NCBI GenBank assembly: GCA_022448985.1
Contig: JAKVCR010000016.1
Coordinates: forward strand, 1-64,000
Length of the DNA stretch: 64,000 bases
Reading direction: 5' to 3'
Source: Roseibacillus sp.
Lineage (GTDB): Bacteria > Verrucomicrobiota > Verrucomicrobiia > Verrucomicrobiales > Akkermansiaceae
Below the pieces are notes generated by a model. That model did no database searches, was not told where the DNA came from, and saw only the letters and a program-made list of their open reading frames with translations. How positions within the stretch are numbered: the first letter of the stretch is position 1; each line of letters opens with the position of its first letter. A program made the position numbers and the translations under genes. Shown in pieces: positions 1 to 9,681 of this stretch.

Positions 1-1429
1 CGCCACGCTCGCCAAGCCCAATATCGTTGTCATCCTCGCTGATGACATGGGCTACGGGGATGTGAAGGCGCTCAACCCGGAGTCGAAGATCCCCACCCCC
101 CACCTCGACACACTCTCACGCTCCGGAGCCACCTTCCTCGATGCCCACAGCGGTTCGGCGGTCTGCACCCCCACCCGCTATGGCCTGCTCACGGGTCGCT
201 ACTGCTGGCGCTCGCGCCTGAAGAGCGGGGTCCTTTTCCCGCCCCGCGACAAGCCGCTCATCGAAGACGACCGCCCCACCATCGCCAGTTACCTCAAGTC
301 GCAGGGCTACCAGACCGCCATGGTGGGCAAATGGCACCTCGGCATCGAGTGGGCCCGCAATGACAGGGGGAAGGTCGTCTTCGACGAACCCTTCACCAAT
401 GGCCCGATCGAGAAGGGCTTCGACCAGTGGTTCGGCATCGCTGCTTCCCTCGACATGGTTCCCTACGTTTACCTGCGCGACCATCAGGCAGTTGCCAAGT
501 GCACCACCACCCAGAAAGCTATTGGATTCCCCAAGTATGTTCGCGCGGGCCCCCGAGACCCCAACTTCGATCCCGGTGATGTCCTCGATGATCTCGCCAA
601 GGAGGCGGCCACCTTTATCAAAAAGGCCACCACTCCGGGCAAACAGGACCCGGCCGCCCGCAAGCCCTACTTCCTCTATATGCCCCTCACCGGTCCACAC
701 AAGCCAGTCTGGCCCCATGACCGCTTCGTCGGAAAGACCCGCCTCGGCCCCTACGGGGACTTCATCCACCAGGTCGACTACACCGTAGGCGTGGTCCTCA
801 AGGCCATTGCGGACTCCGGACAGGGCGACAATACCCTCGTGATCTACACCAGCGACAACGGATCCTTCATGTACCGGCGCAAGGACGGCCAGAAGCATCA
901 CCTCGCCGACGAGAAGGACCAAGGCTACCGCCCCGCCGACCACTCCGCCAACTATCACTGGCGTGGAACCAAGGCCGACGTCTGGGAAGGAGGACACCGG
1001 GTTCCCTTCTTCATCCGGTGGAAGAAGGGGGACATCGCAGCGGGCACGCAAGTCTCCCGCGTCATCTGCCATACCGACATCTTTGCGACCATTGCCGAGG
1101 CGGTGGGACAACCCGTTCCCGCGGGTTCGGCCCAGGACAGTTTCTCCTTCCTGCCAGCCGCCCGGGGCAAGGCCGACGTAAAACCCCGGCCCGGCGTGAT
1201 CAACCATTCGGCCGCCGGCATCTTCGCGATCCGAAGAGGCCCATGGAAACTGGTGGCTGGCAATGGCTCGGGAGGCCGGCAGGGGCCCCGGGGCAGGCCC
1301 TTCCAGAAACCCTTTCACCTCTACAACCTCACGGAGGATCCAGGGGAAACCACCAACCTCATCGAGAGCAAAGCCGGGATCGCCGCCGAGCTGGAAGCAG
1401 AACTGGCCACAATTCGCGGCACTAACTAG
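1..1429 (+). CDS. Sulfatase, N-terminus outside window (partial)
   Basis: The frame is open to the left edge (in-frame codons from base 2), so the signal peptide and start lie outside the window. The first visible residues are a typical sulfatase beta strand followed by the metal-binding Asp-Asp pair (codons 41-46) and MGYGD. The formylglycine signature CTPTR has its Cys codon at 164-166, followed by GLLTGRY. Further type I sulfatase marks are KWHLG, GPHKP and TSDNG, and the fold runs to a normal C-terminus. The family hydrolyses sulfate esters, usually of sulfated polysaccharides, outside the cytoplasm. The Cys must be oxidised to formylglycine by a maturase not seen here. The sequence resembles the sulfatase at 17642 more than its immediate neighbour at 1529. 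The substrate cannot be told from sequence. Confidence 0.93.
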   Translation, partial: ATLAKPNIVVILADDMGYGDVKALNPESKIPTPHLDTLSRSGATFLDAHSGSAVCTPTRYGLLTGRYCWRSRLKSGVLFPPRDKPLIEDDRPTIASYLKSQGYQTAMVGKWHLGIEWARNDRGKVVFDEPFTNGPIEKGFDQWFGIAASLDMVPYVYLRDHQAVAKCTTTQKAIGFPKYVRAGPRDPNFDPGDVLDDLAKEAATFIKKATTPGKQDPAARKPYFLYMPLTGPHKPVWPHDRFVGKTRLGPYGDFIHQVDYTVGVVLKAIADSGQGDNTLVIYTSDNGSFMYRRKDGQKHHLADEKDQGYRPADHSANYHWRGTKADVWEGGHRVPFFIRWKKGDIAAGTQVSRVICHTDIFATIAEAVGQPVPAGSAQDSFSFLPAARGKADVKPRPGVINHSAAGIFAIRRGPWKLVAGNGSGGRQGPRGRPFQKPFHLYNLTEDPGETTNLIESKAGIAAELEAELATIRGTN

Positions 1430-1528
1430 CGGCTCTGCCCGTCCCTCCAGACAGGAGCCCCCCGCCAAAGCAGACTTTTGTGCTTGGAGGAAAGGTCCCT
1501 CCCCGCCTAGTCGTAAGCCCCAGTCCCC

Positions 1529-2980
1529 ATGAAACGCCTCTTCCCTCTTCTCTGTCTTCTTGCCTGCCTCGCTCCCCTCGCCAGCGCAAAAGCCCCCAAT
1601 GTCATTCTGGTCATCACCGACGACCAGGGATACGGCCCGGTGGGCCGGCATGGACACCCCTGGATCAAGACCCCCCACCTCGACACCCTCTACGACAGGA
1701 GCGTGCGCTTTACCCGCTTCCTCGTCAGCCCAACCTGCGCCCCCACTCGTTCCGCCATCATGACCGGTCGTCACCCCCTCAAGAACGGAGTGACCCATAC
1801 CATCCTGGAGCGCGAGCGCATGACCCTCCAGGCCACTATCCTGCCCCAGGTCCTCAAGACCGCAGGCTACACCTCGGGGATCTTCGGCAAGTGGCATCTC
1901 GGGGACGAGGATCCCTATCAGCCACACAAGCGGGGTTTTGACGAAGCCTTCATTCACGGGGCCGGGGGAATCGGCCAGGCCTACAACTGCTCGTGCGCGG
2001 ACGCCCCGGGCAACAAGTACTTTGATCCCGTCATCCGCCACAACGGATCGTTCGTGAAGACCAAGGGCTACTGCACCGACATTTTCTTCACCGCCGCCCT
2101 CGGATGGATCAAGTCCGTCAAGGACAAGGACACGCCCTTCTTCGCCTATATAACCACCAACGCCCCCCACGGCCCCTTCATCGCCCCGCCCTCCAACACC
2201 AAGCGCTTCACCGACATTGGCTTTGGGGGAAAGCAGGCTGGCTTCTACGGCATGATCGAGAACATCGACGAGAACATGGGGCGCCTTCTCGCCCGGATGG
2301 AAGAGTGGAAACTCCTCGAAAACACAGTCGTCATCTTCATGTCCGACAACGGAATGACCGGTGGGGGGGGCGGACGACCCGGAAAAGATCTGTCTAACGG
2401 GCACCCCTTTTTCAACGCCGGTCAGAAGGGACTCAAGGGCTCGGTTGACGAAGGCGGCGTCCGGGTGCCGTTTTTCATGCGCTGGGATGGGAAGTACGCA
2501 CCCCGCGATATCAACGAGCTTTCCGCCCATATCGACATCCTCCCCACCCTGGCTGCGGTCGCGGGAGCCAAACTGCCTGCCGACCAGGTCGAGGGCCGTA
2601 GCCTCCTGCCCCTGCTTCTCGGTCAGAAGATCAAGATGGCGAACCGCTACCTCTTCTCCCAGAAGGCCCGCTGGCCCACCGGGTCCGAACCTGACAAGCA
2701 CCAGTGGAACAGCTTCGCAGTACGCAATTCCCGCTATCGTCTGGTGGGCAACCAGCTCTTCGACATGATCGCCGATCCCGGCCAGAAGACCAACATAGCG
2801 GCTCAGCATCCCGAGGTCGTGAAGAAGATGCGCAACGCCTACGACAGGTTCTGGAAGGAGGCCCGCCCCCTCATGGTCAACGAGAAGGCCCCCATGTCCA
2901 AGACCCGCCCCTTCCACGTCTGGTACAAGGAACAGATGGCCAAGGGCGGGATTCCCAACTGGATTCCGCCAGCACTCTAA
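1529..2980 (+). CDS. Secreted sulfatase (Cys type)
   Basis: 483 aa with a clear signal peptide (residues 1-20, basic start, Leu-rich core, ending ASA). The metal-binding Asp pair is at 31-32 and the formylglycine Cys is C70 in CAPTR, followed by SAIMTGR. FGKWHLGD, NAPHGPF and MSDNGMTGG complete the type I sulfatase pattern. Full length for the family. It lies 99 bp behind the first sulfatase in the same direction, so the two may be co-transcribed. The Gly-rich run after SDNG and the Cys-containing loop around residues 153-156 are specific to this copy and suggest a different substrate from its neighbours. It would act in the periplasm or outside the cell on sulfated glycans. Confidence 0.94.
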   Translation: MKRLFPLLCLLACLAPLASAKAPNVILVITDDQGYGPVGRHGHPWIKTPHLDTLYDRSVRFTRFLVSPTCAPTRSAIMTGRHPLKNGVTHTILERERMTLQATILPQVLKTAGYTSGIFGKWHLGDEDPYQPHKRGFDEAFIHGAGGIGQAYNCSCADAPGNKYFDPVIRHNGSFVKTKGYCTDIFFTAALGWIKSVKDKDTPFFAYITTNAPHGPFIAPPSNTKRFTDIGFGGKQAGFYGMIENIDENMGRLLARMEEWKLLENTVVIFMSDNGMTGGGGGRPGKDLSNGHPFFNAGQKGLKGSVDEGGVRVPFFMRWDGKYAPRDINELSAHIDILPTLAAVAGAKLPADQVEGRSLLPLLLGQKIKMANRYLFSQKARWPTGSEPDKHQWNSFAVRNSRYRLVGNQLFDMIADPGQKTNIAAQHPEVVKKMRNAYDRFWKEARPLMVNEKAPMSKTRPFHVWYKEQMAKGGIPNWIPPAL

Positions 2981-2987
2981 CGGCTTT

Positions 2988-3040
2988 GTTGCGCGCAACG
3001 AATCTGCCCAGTCCCAGGACCCATCCCTGCTGATGGGTTC
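2988..3040 (+). other. Palindrome and hairpin downstream of sulfatase
   Basis: A perfect 12-bp palindrome GTTGCGCGCAAC (2988-2999) is followed by a hairpin with 9 pairs including one G-U (3017-3025 with 3032-3040, 6-nt loop). Neither has a T-tract, so this is at most a weak transcription end between the sulfatase and the CotH gene. Confidence 0.3.
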
Positions 3041-3189
3041 GTTGACGGAATCCCCACCAGCCCTGCCCCGCATGGGGTATCCTCCTCCTTCTCCCCCTTC
3101 CAGCAGACGGGATTCCCCAGACACGAGGGATTGAAGCCGGGGTAAGATCCGCTAGAGTAATGAACCCCCCGGTTCAGTCCCTTCGCCAC

Positions 3190-6100
3190 ATGAGACTTCT
3201 GCAAACCCACGGCGCGTGTGCGCTTCTCCTCTCCTCCCTTCCTCTCATCGGCTCCCCGGTCATCAGTGAGTTCATGGCCGACAACAACTCGGCACTGTAC
3301 GACGAAGATGGGGACTCAAGTGACTGGATTGAGCTGTTCAATCCTGATCCGAATGCCGTCGACCTCGGGGGATACTTCCTTACCAACGATCCTGCCGAGC
3401 GCACAGGGTGGGAAATCCCAGCCCCGACCATCCTTCCTTCCGGGGGCTCGGTCATCATCTTTGCCTCCAACAAGGATCGCAATGTGGGAGAACTGCACAC
3501 CAATTTCCGCCTCGGGAAAGCAGCTGGCGGCTATCTCGCTCTTGTCGACCCCGATGGACAGACCATCGTCCAGGAATACGCCGACTACCCCGAACAGTTT
3601 GAGGACTTCTCCTATGGCCTGGCCCAGACCGGAGCTACCTCCACCGAGATTCTGATCCCGGAGAACAGTGCCTGCACCGTGCTGGTGCCCACCAGCGACA
3701 TCGGGACGACCTGGCGCGGGCTAGCCTTCGATGACACCAGCTGGGCCGATGCCACAACCGGGATCGGCTATGAGCGCAGCGGTGGCTACGAGAACCTCTT
3801 CGGCACCGACGGCGATGTCGAATCGCAGACCTACGACACGAATTCCACGGTCTACATCCGCATCCCGTTCTCGCTGGCTGAACGCGAAGGCCTGACCCGT
3901 CTCACCCTGCGCATGAAGTATGATGACGGATTCATCGCCTATCTCAACGGGACGGAAGTTGCCTCGGGCAATCCTCCCACCGGAGTCCCGACCTGGAATT
4001 CAAATGCCCGTGCGGACCACCCGGACAGCCAGGCCGTCACCTTTGAGGACACCGACATCACCCAGCACACCGTTCTTCTCCAGAACAACAACATCCTCGC
4101 CATCCACCTCCTGAACGGCGACACCACCAGCTCCGATCTCCTCTGTCTGCCACGCCTGGAGGCCGAACTTGTGAGCGATCCCGGGCTCGGGGAGACCGGA
4201 TACTTCCAGCAACCGTCCCCCGGCGGGGCCAACGGTACCGACCAGGGGCTGCCCTCCGGGCCTGTATCATTCAGCATCCAAGGCCGTGGCTTTGTGGGAT
4301 CCCTTTCCGTCGCTCTCACCACCGAATCGCCAGCCGCCCAGATCCGCTACACGACCAATGGTGATGTTCCCAGCGCCTCCTCCTCCCTCTACAACTCCCC
4401 CCTCAGCATCACCTCCTCCACCCTCCTGAGAGTCCGCTCCTTCGAGGCTGGTCTCGCGCCTGGCACGGTCGACGAGATGGGCTACATCGAGCTGAACAAC
4501 GACGCACAAAGCTTCAGTTCGGACATCCCGGTGGTGGTGATGGAACGATTCTCCGGTGGCCCCAGCGCCTCCAACGGCAAGTCCTTCACCTTCTTCGCCT
4601 TTTTCGAACCCGACCGGCGCACCGGACGCACGACCCTCAACCAGCCCTACGCCCTGGGTACCCGTGGGGGCTGGAAAATCCGCGGCTCATCGTCCACCGG
4701 CTTCCCGAAAAAGGCCTACAGCATCGAGGCCTGGAACGAACTGAACCGCAACCGGAACATTTCGCCCTTCGGGCTACCCGAAGAGTCCGACTGGATCCTC
4801 AATGCCCGTTCCCGCTTCGACCGGTCCCTCATGCGCAATGCCTTCATTTACGAGCTGAGCAACCAGATTGGACGCTACGCCGTCCGGACCCGCTACGTGG
4901 AACTCTTCAAGAACGACAACGGGGGAAACCTCTCCTACAGCAACGACTACGACGGCGTCTACACCTTCATGGAGAAGATCTCACGCGACAGGGACAGGGT
5001 CCCGGTGGAACGGCTCCCTGCCAGCGTCAGCAGGGGACCAGGTATCGAAGGGGGATACATGCTCAAGATCGACCGCCTTGATCCGGGCGACTCGGGATTG
5101 AGCGCAGGGGGGCGCACCCTTGGCTGGGTCTATCCAAAGGAGGACGATGCCACCAGCCCTCAGTCCAACTGGATCCGCAACTACATCAATTCGATGAACG
5201 ATTCGCTCAATGCTCCCAACTACGCCGATCCCGTCAATGGCTACGCCAGGTACATCGATGTCGATGCCTGGATCGATCACCACCTTCTCAATGTCCTCAC
5301 CCTGAACGCGGATGCCCTGCGCCTGAGCACCTACTTCTTCAAGAGCCGCGAAGGCAAGGTCGAGTTCGGACCGATCTGGGACTTCGACCGCTCGATGGAA
5401 TCGACCGACAGCCGGGACGACAATCCCTCCACCTGGTCCGGGGGCACGAACTACTTCACCTACCCGTGGTGGAACCGCCTCTTCACCGATGAAAATTTCT
5501 GGCAGAAGTATATCGACCGCTACTTCGAATTGCGGGACGGCCCCTTTGCCACCGCGAACGTGCACTCCATCATCGACGGCATGGCCAGCACGCTCGATGA
5601 GTCCCAGGTGCGCAACTTCCGGCGCTGGTCGGACCAACCCCGCTTCGGCAGCTACCAGGGCGAAGTGAATCACCTCAAGAGCTGGCTGGCCACCCGCCTG
5701 AGCTGGATGGATGGACAGTTCGCCCCCCGTCCCGCCGCCAACCGCGCGGGCGGAACCTATCCGGCCGGCACCACCGTCACCCTGAGCGCCGCGTTGCGGG
5801 CCGGCCAGAAGATCTACTATACCCTTAATGGGAGCGATCCACGCCCCCAGAGCGATGGTGAGGTCCTGGTGGGCACGACCCTCTTCGGCGAAACCCAGGC
5901 CGTGAAAGTTCTTGCCCCGGCCGACAATATCGGGACCGCCTGGCAGGGGGGCAGCGAACCGTTTGACGACAACGCCTGGCGTTCAGGCACCAACGGCGTG
6001 GGATACGAACGCAGCAGTGGCTACGATCCCTATATCAATATCGACGTCGATGATGCGATGTCCAACCGCACAAGCTGTTACATCCGCATTCCCTTCAATG

Positions 6101-8445
6101 TCTCCGGGGCTGACCTGGCCTCCTGGAACTTCATGAATCTCCAGATGCGCTACGACGATGGGTTCGTCGCCTATCTCAACGGCACCCGGATTTCGTCTGC
6201 CAACGCCCCCACGACCCTCAACTCTCTCTCCTCGGCCACCCAGACCAACGATGACAGCTCGGCCACCACCTTCGAGAGCTTCAACGTGAGTGCCTACCTC
6301 GGATCCCTCCGGGCAGGACAGAACATCCTTGCCATCCAGGCCCTCAACGAGAGCACGGGCAGCAGCGATTTCCTCAACCAGGCCAGACTGGTGGCCGGCT
6401 TCGACGAGGGCGGCGGCGACGGGGTCGGGGGGATTGAGTACACCGGACCCATCACCCTGAACTCCACCTCCCGTCTTGTGGCCCGGGTCTACGATCCTTC
6501 GGGAGGCAACTCGACGAGCTCCGGCCAGACTCCGGTGGGAACGGGCTGGAGTGCGCCGCTGGCAGTCGAATACCTCATCAATGAGGTTCCCGCCGGCCCT
6601 TCGAACCTGGTGATTTCCGAGATCATGCACGATCCCTGGGATCTCGGTGACGCCTCTACCGAGGACGGGGCCTTCGAATGGGTCGAGCTGCACAACGTCT
6701 CAGGCGGTCCGGTTTCCCTGACAGGAGTAACCTTCAGCGAGGGCATCGACTTCATCTTTCCCGGACTCACCCTCAGGGCAGGTGAGCGTGTTCTCGTGGT
6801 GCGTGACCTTGACGCCTTCCAGCGCGTCTACGGAACCCAGCAAAACGTGCTCATTGCGGGCGAGTTTGATCTCGCCCTCGAAAACCAGGGCGAACTGCTC
6901 ACCCTGCGCGGCCGCACCGGCACCACGATCCAGAGCTTCACCTATGCCGACGGCGGGGACTGGCCCCGGGAGGCAAGGAATGGCTATTCCCTCGTCTACA
7001 ATTCCGGGGATCCCGCCAACGGATCCAACTGGAGTGCCAGCCGCAGCCTCCTCGGCTCTCCCGGAACAATCGAACCAGGACCTGCCGAGCTTCCCGACAT
7101 CCTGGTGAATGAAGTGCTCACCAACTCCGTCCTGCCGCAGGTTGACACCATCGAGCTCTACAACCCGAATCCGGTTGATATCGCCGTCGGGGGCTGGTTC
7201 CTCACCGATGACCTTGGGCAACCGCGGAAATTCCGCATTCCAGACGAAACTGTTGTCCCCGGCAATGGATTCATCAGTTTCGACGAATCGGATTTCAATC
7301 CCTCCCCGGGGACAGACCCCAGCTTCGCCCTCGACTCCTACGGCGAAGAGGCCTTCCTCGTGGCTGCAGAGCCTTCCGGAGCCCGGCTCGACTATGTGAG
7401 TGGTTTCGATTTCGATGATGCCTCAGCCGGGATTCCCTACGGTCGACACCTGATTTCAACCGGGACGGCCCAGGTCGTGCCCCTCGCGGGCCCGACAGCC
7501 AACGCCCCCAACGCAACCCCGGTAGCGGGCCCGTTGGTCATCACCGAACTGATGTATCACCCCGCAGCATTCGAGCCGGAATTCATCGAGGTGACGAACA
7601 TCTCCGGGCAACCGGTCCCCCTTGCCGGTGCCGAAGTCAGTGGCGTGGGCTTTGTGTTCGAGGGCAATGCCCCGAACCTGCCCCCCGGCGGGATCATCGT
7701 CCTTACCGAGATCGAGCCCGATACCTTCCGGTCACTCTATAACATCCCCGCCGCAGTCCAAATCTACGGCCCCTATCCCGGCAAACTCGACAACGGGGGA
7801 GAACGCCTCCGCATCCGGCTTCCAGAAGACAGCGGGATTCCTGACACTCCCGATCTCCTGGTTGCAGCCGATACCGTGATCTACTCCGACGGGGCGCCCT
7901 GGCCCACCGCCGCCGATGGACTCGGGAAATCCCTCGAAAGAACACACCGCCGCAGTTATGGCGGAGAACCGCTCAACTGGCAGGCCTCGGCCGACACGGG
8001 AGGTACTCCCGGTTTTTCGGGAGACACTCCCCCCTCCGATTGGCGCTCACAATTCTTCACAATTGCCGAGCTTAACGATCCGGACATTTCGGGGCTCTTC
8101 GCGGATGCCGACGGCGACCATCTGGTCAATGCCCTGGAATATCTCCTCGGCTCCGATCTCCGCGACAACTCGGATCGCAGCGGTCTCGAAATCTCCCTGG
8201 TGGTGGTGGAAGGCCAGCCTTACATTGAACTATCTCACACGCTGCGTGACGGGGTGAGCGAGTTCACGGCCTTCATCGATCAGTCTTCCAGCCTGGAAAA
8301 CTGGAATGACAGCGGCACCACGATCAGCCGGGTCACCACCATCTCGAACGGAAACGGAACGAGCACGGTAATCTACCGCGGGAATAATCCCGTTGATCCT
8401 GCCCTCGATCTCTACTTCCGTATCCGGGCGGTGGCCTTGCCCTGA
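3190..8445 (+). CDS. Giant secreted CotH-kinase / lamin-tail-domain protein
   Basis: 1751 aa from ATG 3190, chosen because it gives a signal peptide (MRLLQTHGACALLL...); an in-frame ATG at 3160 adds ten unlikely residues. Order of parts: lamin-tail domain (nt 3260-3600), jelly-roll-like module (3640-4170), chitobiase-like YTTNG module (4260-4480), CotH kinase-like domain (4520-5700, with GTRGGWKIRGSSS, GGYMLKIDR and GPIWDFDRSM), a second chitobiase-like segment (YYTLNGSDP), a second jelly-roll copy (5890-6410, sharing YDDGF.AYLNGT with the first), then three more lamin-tail domains (6600-6960, 7090-7400, 7530-7890). The end (ADADGDHLVNALEYLLGSD plus a beta-sandwich ending YFRIRAV) is the usual verrucomicrobial exoprotein terminus. 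CotH domains phosphorylate proteins in spore coats; the role here is unknown, probably at the cell surface. Confidence 0.92.
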   Translation: MRLLQTHGACALLLSSLPLIGSPVISEFMADNNSALYDEDGDSSDWIELFNPDPNAVDLGGYFLTNDPAERTGWEIPAPTILPSGGSVIIFASNKDRNVGELHTNFRLGKAAGGYLALVDPDGQTIVQEYADYPEQFEDFSYGLAQTGATSTEILIPENSACTVLVPTSDIGTTWRGLAFDDTSWADATTGIGYERSGGYENLFGTDGDVESQTYDTNSTVYIRIPFSLAEREGLTRLTLRMKYDDGFIAYLNGTEVASGNPPTGVPTWNSNARADHPDSQAVTFEDTDITQHTVLLQNNNILAIHLLNGDTTSSDLLCLPRLEAELVSDPGLGETGYFQQPSPGGANGTDQGLPSGPVSFSIQGRGFVGSLSVALTTESPAAQIRYTTNGDVPSASSSLYNSPLSITSSTLLRVRSFEAGLAPGTVDEMGYIELNNDAQSFSSDIPVVVMERFSGGPSASNGKSFTFFAFFEPDRRTGRTTLNQPYALGTRGGWKIRGSSSTGFPKKAYSIEAWNELNRNRNISPFGLPEESDWILNARSRFDRSLMRNAFIYELSNQIGRYAVRTRYVELFKNDNGGNLSYSNDYDGVYTFMEKISRDRDRVPVERLPASVSRGPGIEGGYMLKIDRLDPGDSGLSAGGRTLGWVYPKEDDATSPQSNWIRNYINSMNDSLNAPNYADPVNGYARYIDVDAWIDHHLLNVLTLNADALRLSTYFFKSREGKVEFGPIWDFDRSMESTDSRDDNPSTWSGGTNYFTYPWWNRLFTDENFWQKYIDRYFELRDGPFATANVHSIIDGMASTLDESQVRNFRRWSDQPRFGSYQGEVNHLKSWLATRLSWMDGQFAPRPAANRAGGTYPAGTTVTLSAALRAGQKIYYTLNGSDPRPQSDGEVLVGTTLFGETQAVKVLAPADNIGTAWQGGSEPFDDNAWRSGTNGVGYERSSGYDPYINIDVDDAMSNRTSCYIRIPFNVSGADLASWNFMNLQMRYDDGFVAYLNGTRISSANAPTTLNSLSSATQTNDDSSATTFESFNVSAYLGSLRAGQNILAIQALNESTGSSDFLNQARLVAGFDEGGGDGVGGIEYTGPITLNSTSRLVARVYDPSGGNSTSSGQTPVGTGWSAPLAVEYLINEVPAGPSNLVISEIMHDPWDLGDASTEDGAFEWVELHNVSGGPVSLTGVTFSEGIDFIFPGLTLRAGERVLVVRDLDAFQRVYGTQQNVLIAGEFDLALENQGELLTLRGRTGTTIQSFTYADGGDWPREARNGYSLVYNSGDPANGSNWSASRSLLGSPGTIEPGPAELPDILVNEVLTNSVLPQVDTIELYNPNPVDIAVGGWFLTDDLGQPRKFRIPDETVVPGNGFISFDESDFNPSPGTDPSFALDSYGEEAFLVAAEPSGARLDYVSGFDFDDASAGIPYGRHLISTGTAQVVPLAGPTANAPNATPVAGPLVITELMYHPAAFEPEFIEVTNISGQPVPLAGAEVSGVGFVFEGNAPNLPPGGIIVLTEIEPDTFRSLYNIPAAVQIYGPYPGKLDNGGERLRIRLPEDSGIPDTPDLLVAADTVIYSDGAPWPTAADGLGKSLERTHRRSYGGEPLNWQASADTGGTPGFSGDTPPSDWRSQFFTIAELNDPDISGLFADADGDHLVNALEYLLGSDLRDNSDRSGLEISLVVVEGQPYIELSHTLRDGVSEFTAFIDQSSSLENWNDSGTTISRVTTISNGNGTSTVIYRGNNPVDPALDLYFRIRAVALP

Positions 8446-8466
8446 GACCGGGGACTCCCCCGACTT

Positions 8467-9516
8467 CTACCCTCCCAGCACTTCACTTGCCACCTCCGCC
8501 TGGGGCGATCCCGGATCACGCCTGATAAAGCGGTGCAGGTACAACCGGGCATGAGGATCTCCGCCTTGCGCCCGTTCCACGGCCTCCTCAAATCCCTTGT
8601 CGAGCCATGACAAGTCCCGCGGGATGACCGGGTTTTCGAGCTTCTCCCAGTAATACTTCAAGTCGTCTGATGCCCACTCGCCATAAACGTCGTCCCAGGT
8701 CAGTTCATTGAAGATGTTCAGGTGGGGCAGGAGCATGTGCTCGGCGATTACGTCGCCGACCGCCTGGTAGCGGTTGTCGAGTGAAACGCGAAGACGATCG
8801 GCGGTCACATTGGGCAGGGCCTTGTGGATGGTAAGGGCTGGAAAGATCAGGGTGTCGCCGATCTCGTAGTCGGTGGAGTGCCACTCACGCTTCCGCTCCT
8901 CTTCTCCCAGTTCAACGTCGAGGGCCCCCGCACCGAGAGAGAAATGATGTTCCAGGACGCTTCCTGTCTTGTGTGACCCGGCCAGGATGGCCAGGCCACC
9001 CAGTTCCCGCGGACAATTCCCCACCGGAGCCCAGCAGGTCAGGGTCTGGTAATTTCCCTGGAAATGCACGAAATCCTGATGCGCCGGAGTGGTGTGCTCG
9101 GTGTAGGCCGGAAACCAGAGCCTCCCGATTTTCTGGGGATGTGGCATGGCAGGCTTTCCGTAGATCTTCTCCACCATCCCAAGGACTTCCGGTTGGTGCG
9201 CAATGCGATGAAAGGCCTCCAGCTTGTACACTTCATGATACACCTCCGTATATTCCACATCTCCCTCCGTGCAGCGCGCATCCAGGTTGGCGATCCCATC
9301 GACCGGGTCGGTTCCCTCCCTCACCCAGCCGCCCTCCTGCATCACCGTCAGCATCTCCCGCCGTAGCGCCTGCAGCAGATCGGGACGCTGCAACTGCCTG
9401 AAGAAAAGATAGCCATCCCGGTCCAGTCGGCGGCGCAGCTCCTCCACGTCATCCCAGGCCTCATTGGAGACCTGGAGCTCCCGCCAATCCTCTGATTCTA
9501 TCGCCGTTTCCGCCAT
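8467..9516 (-). CDS. Phytanoyl-CoA dioxygenase (PhyH) family protein
   Basis: 349 aa, no signal peptide, so cytoplasmic. The 2-oxoglutarate/Fe(II) facial triad is visible: H146 and D148 in PAHQDF, and H231 in TIHKALPN, with R243 (RLRVS) as the likely 2-oxoglutarate-binding Arg. The N-terminal half has the typical LDRDGYLFFRQL. PhyH relatives hydroxylate small molecules or fatty acyl chains; the substrate here is not evident. It converges on the CotH gene with 21 bp between stops and is divergent from the DUF1549 gene, sharing the 165-bp region 9517-9681. Start ATG at 9516 is the first good Met. Confidence 0.87.
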   Translation of the reverse strand: MAETAIESEDWRELQVSNEAWDDVEELRRRLDRDGYLFFRQLQRPDLLQALRREMLTVMQEGGWVREGTDPVDGIANLDARCTEGDVEYTEVYHEVYKLEAFHRIAHQPEVLGMVEKIYGKPAMPHPQKIGRLWFPAYTEHTTPAHQDFVHFQGNYQTLTCWAPVGNCPRELGGLAILAGSHKTGSVLEHHFSLGAGALDVELGEEERKREWHSTDYEIGDTLIFPALTIHKALPNVTADRLRVSLDNRYQAVGDVIAEHMLLPHLNIFNELTWDDVYGEWASDDLKYYWEKLENPVIPRDLSWLDKGFEEAVERAQGGDPHARLYLHRFIRRDPGSPQAEVASEVLGG

Positions 9517-9681
9517 TCTGGGCCCGAATTCATGAACTGGACGGACCGCAAAGACAACCTCTCATCTGTGAATCCAGGCAGTCCTCGCCGAGGGTCCCCT
9601 GACAGGGCTCCCCGCTTTCTTCCTGACCCCCTGCTTTGGAGTGGCGCCATCCTTGAATGTATATTACGCCCTGTCTCAATA

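Noticed and set aside
116-3124. 1002-codon minus-strand frame opposite two sulfatase genes
   Set aside because: It is the complement of two clear sulfatase genes; the translation is Gly/Val/Glu-rich with no domain pattern, an effect of high G+C codon use.
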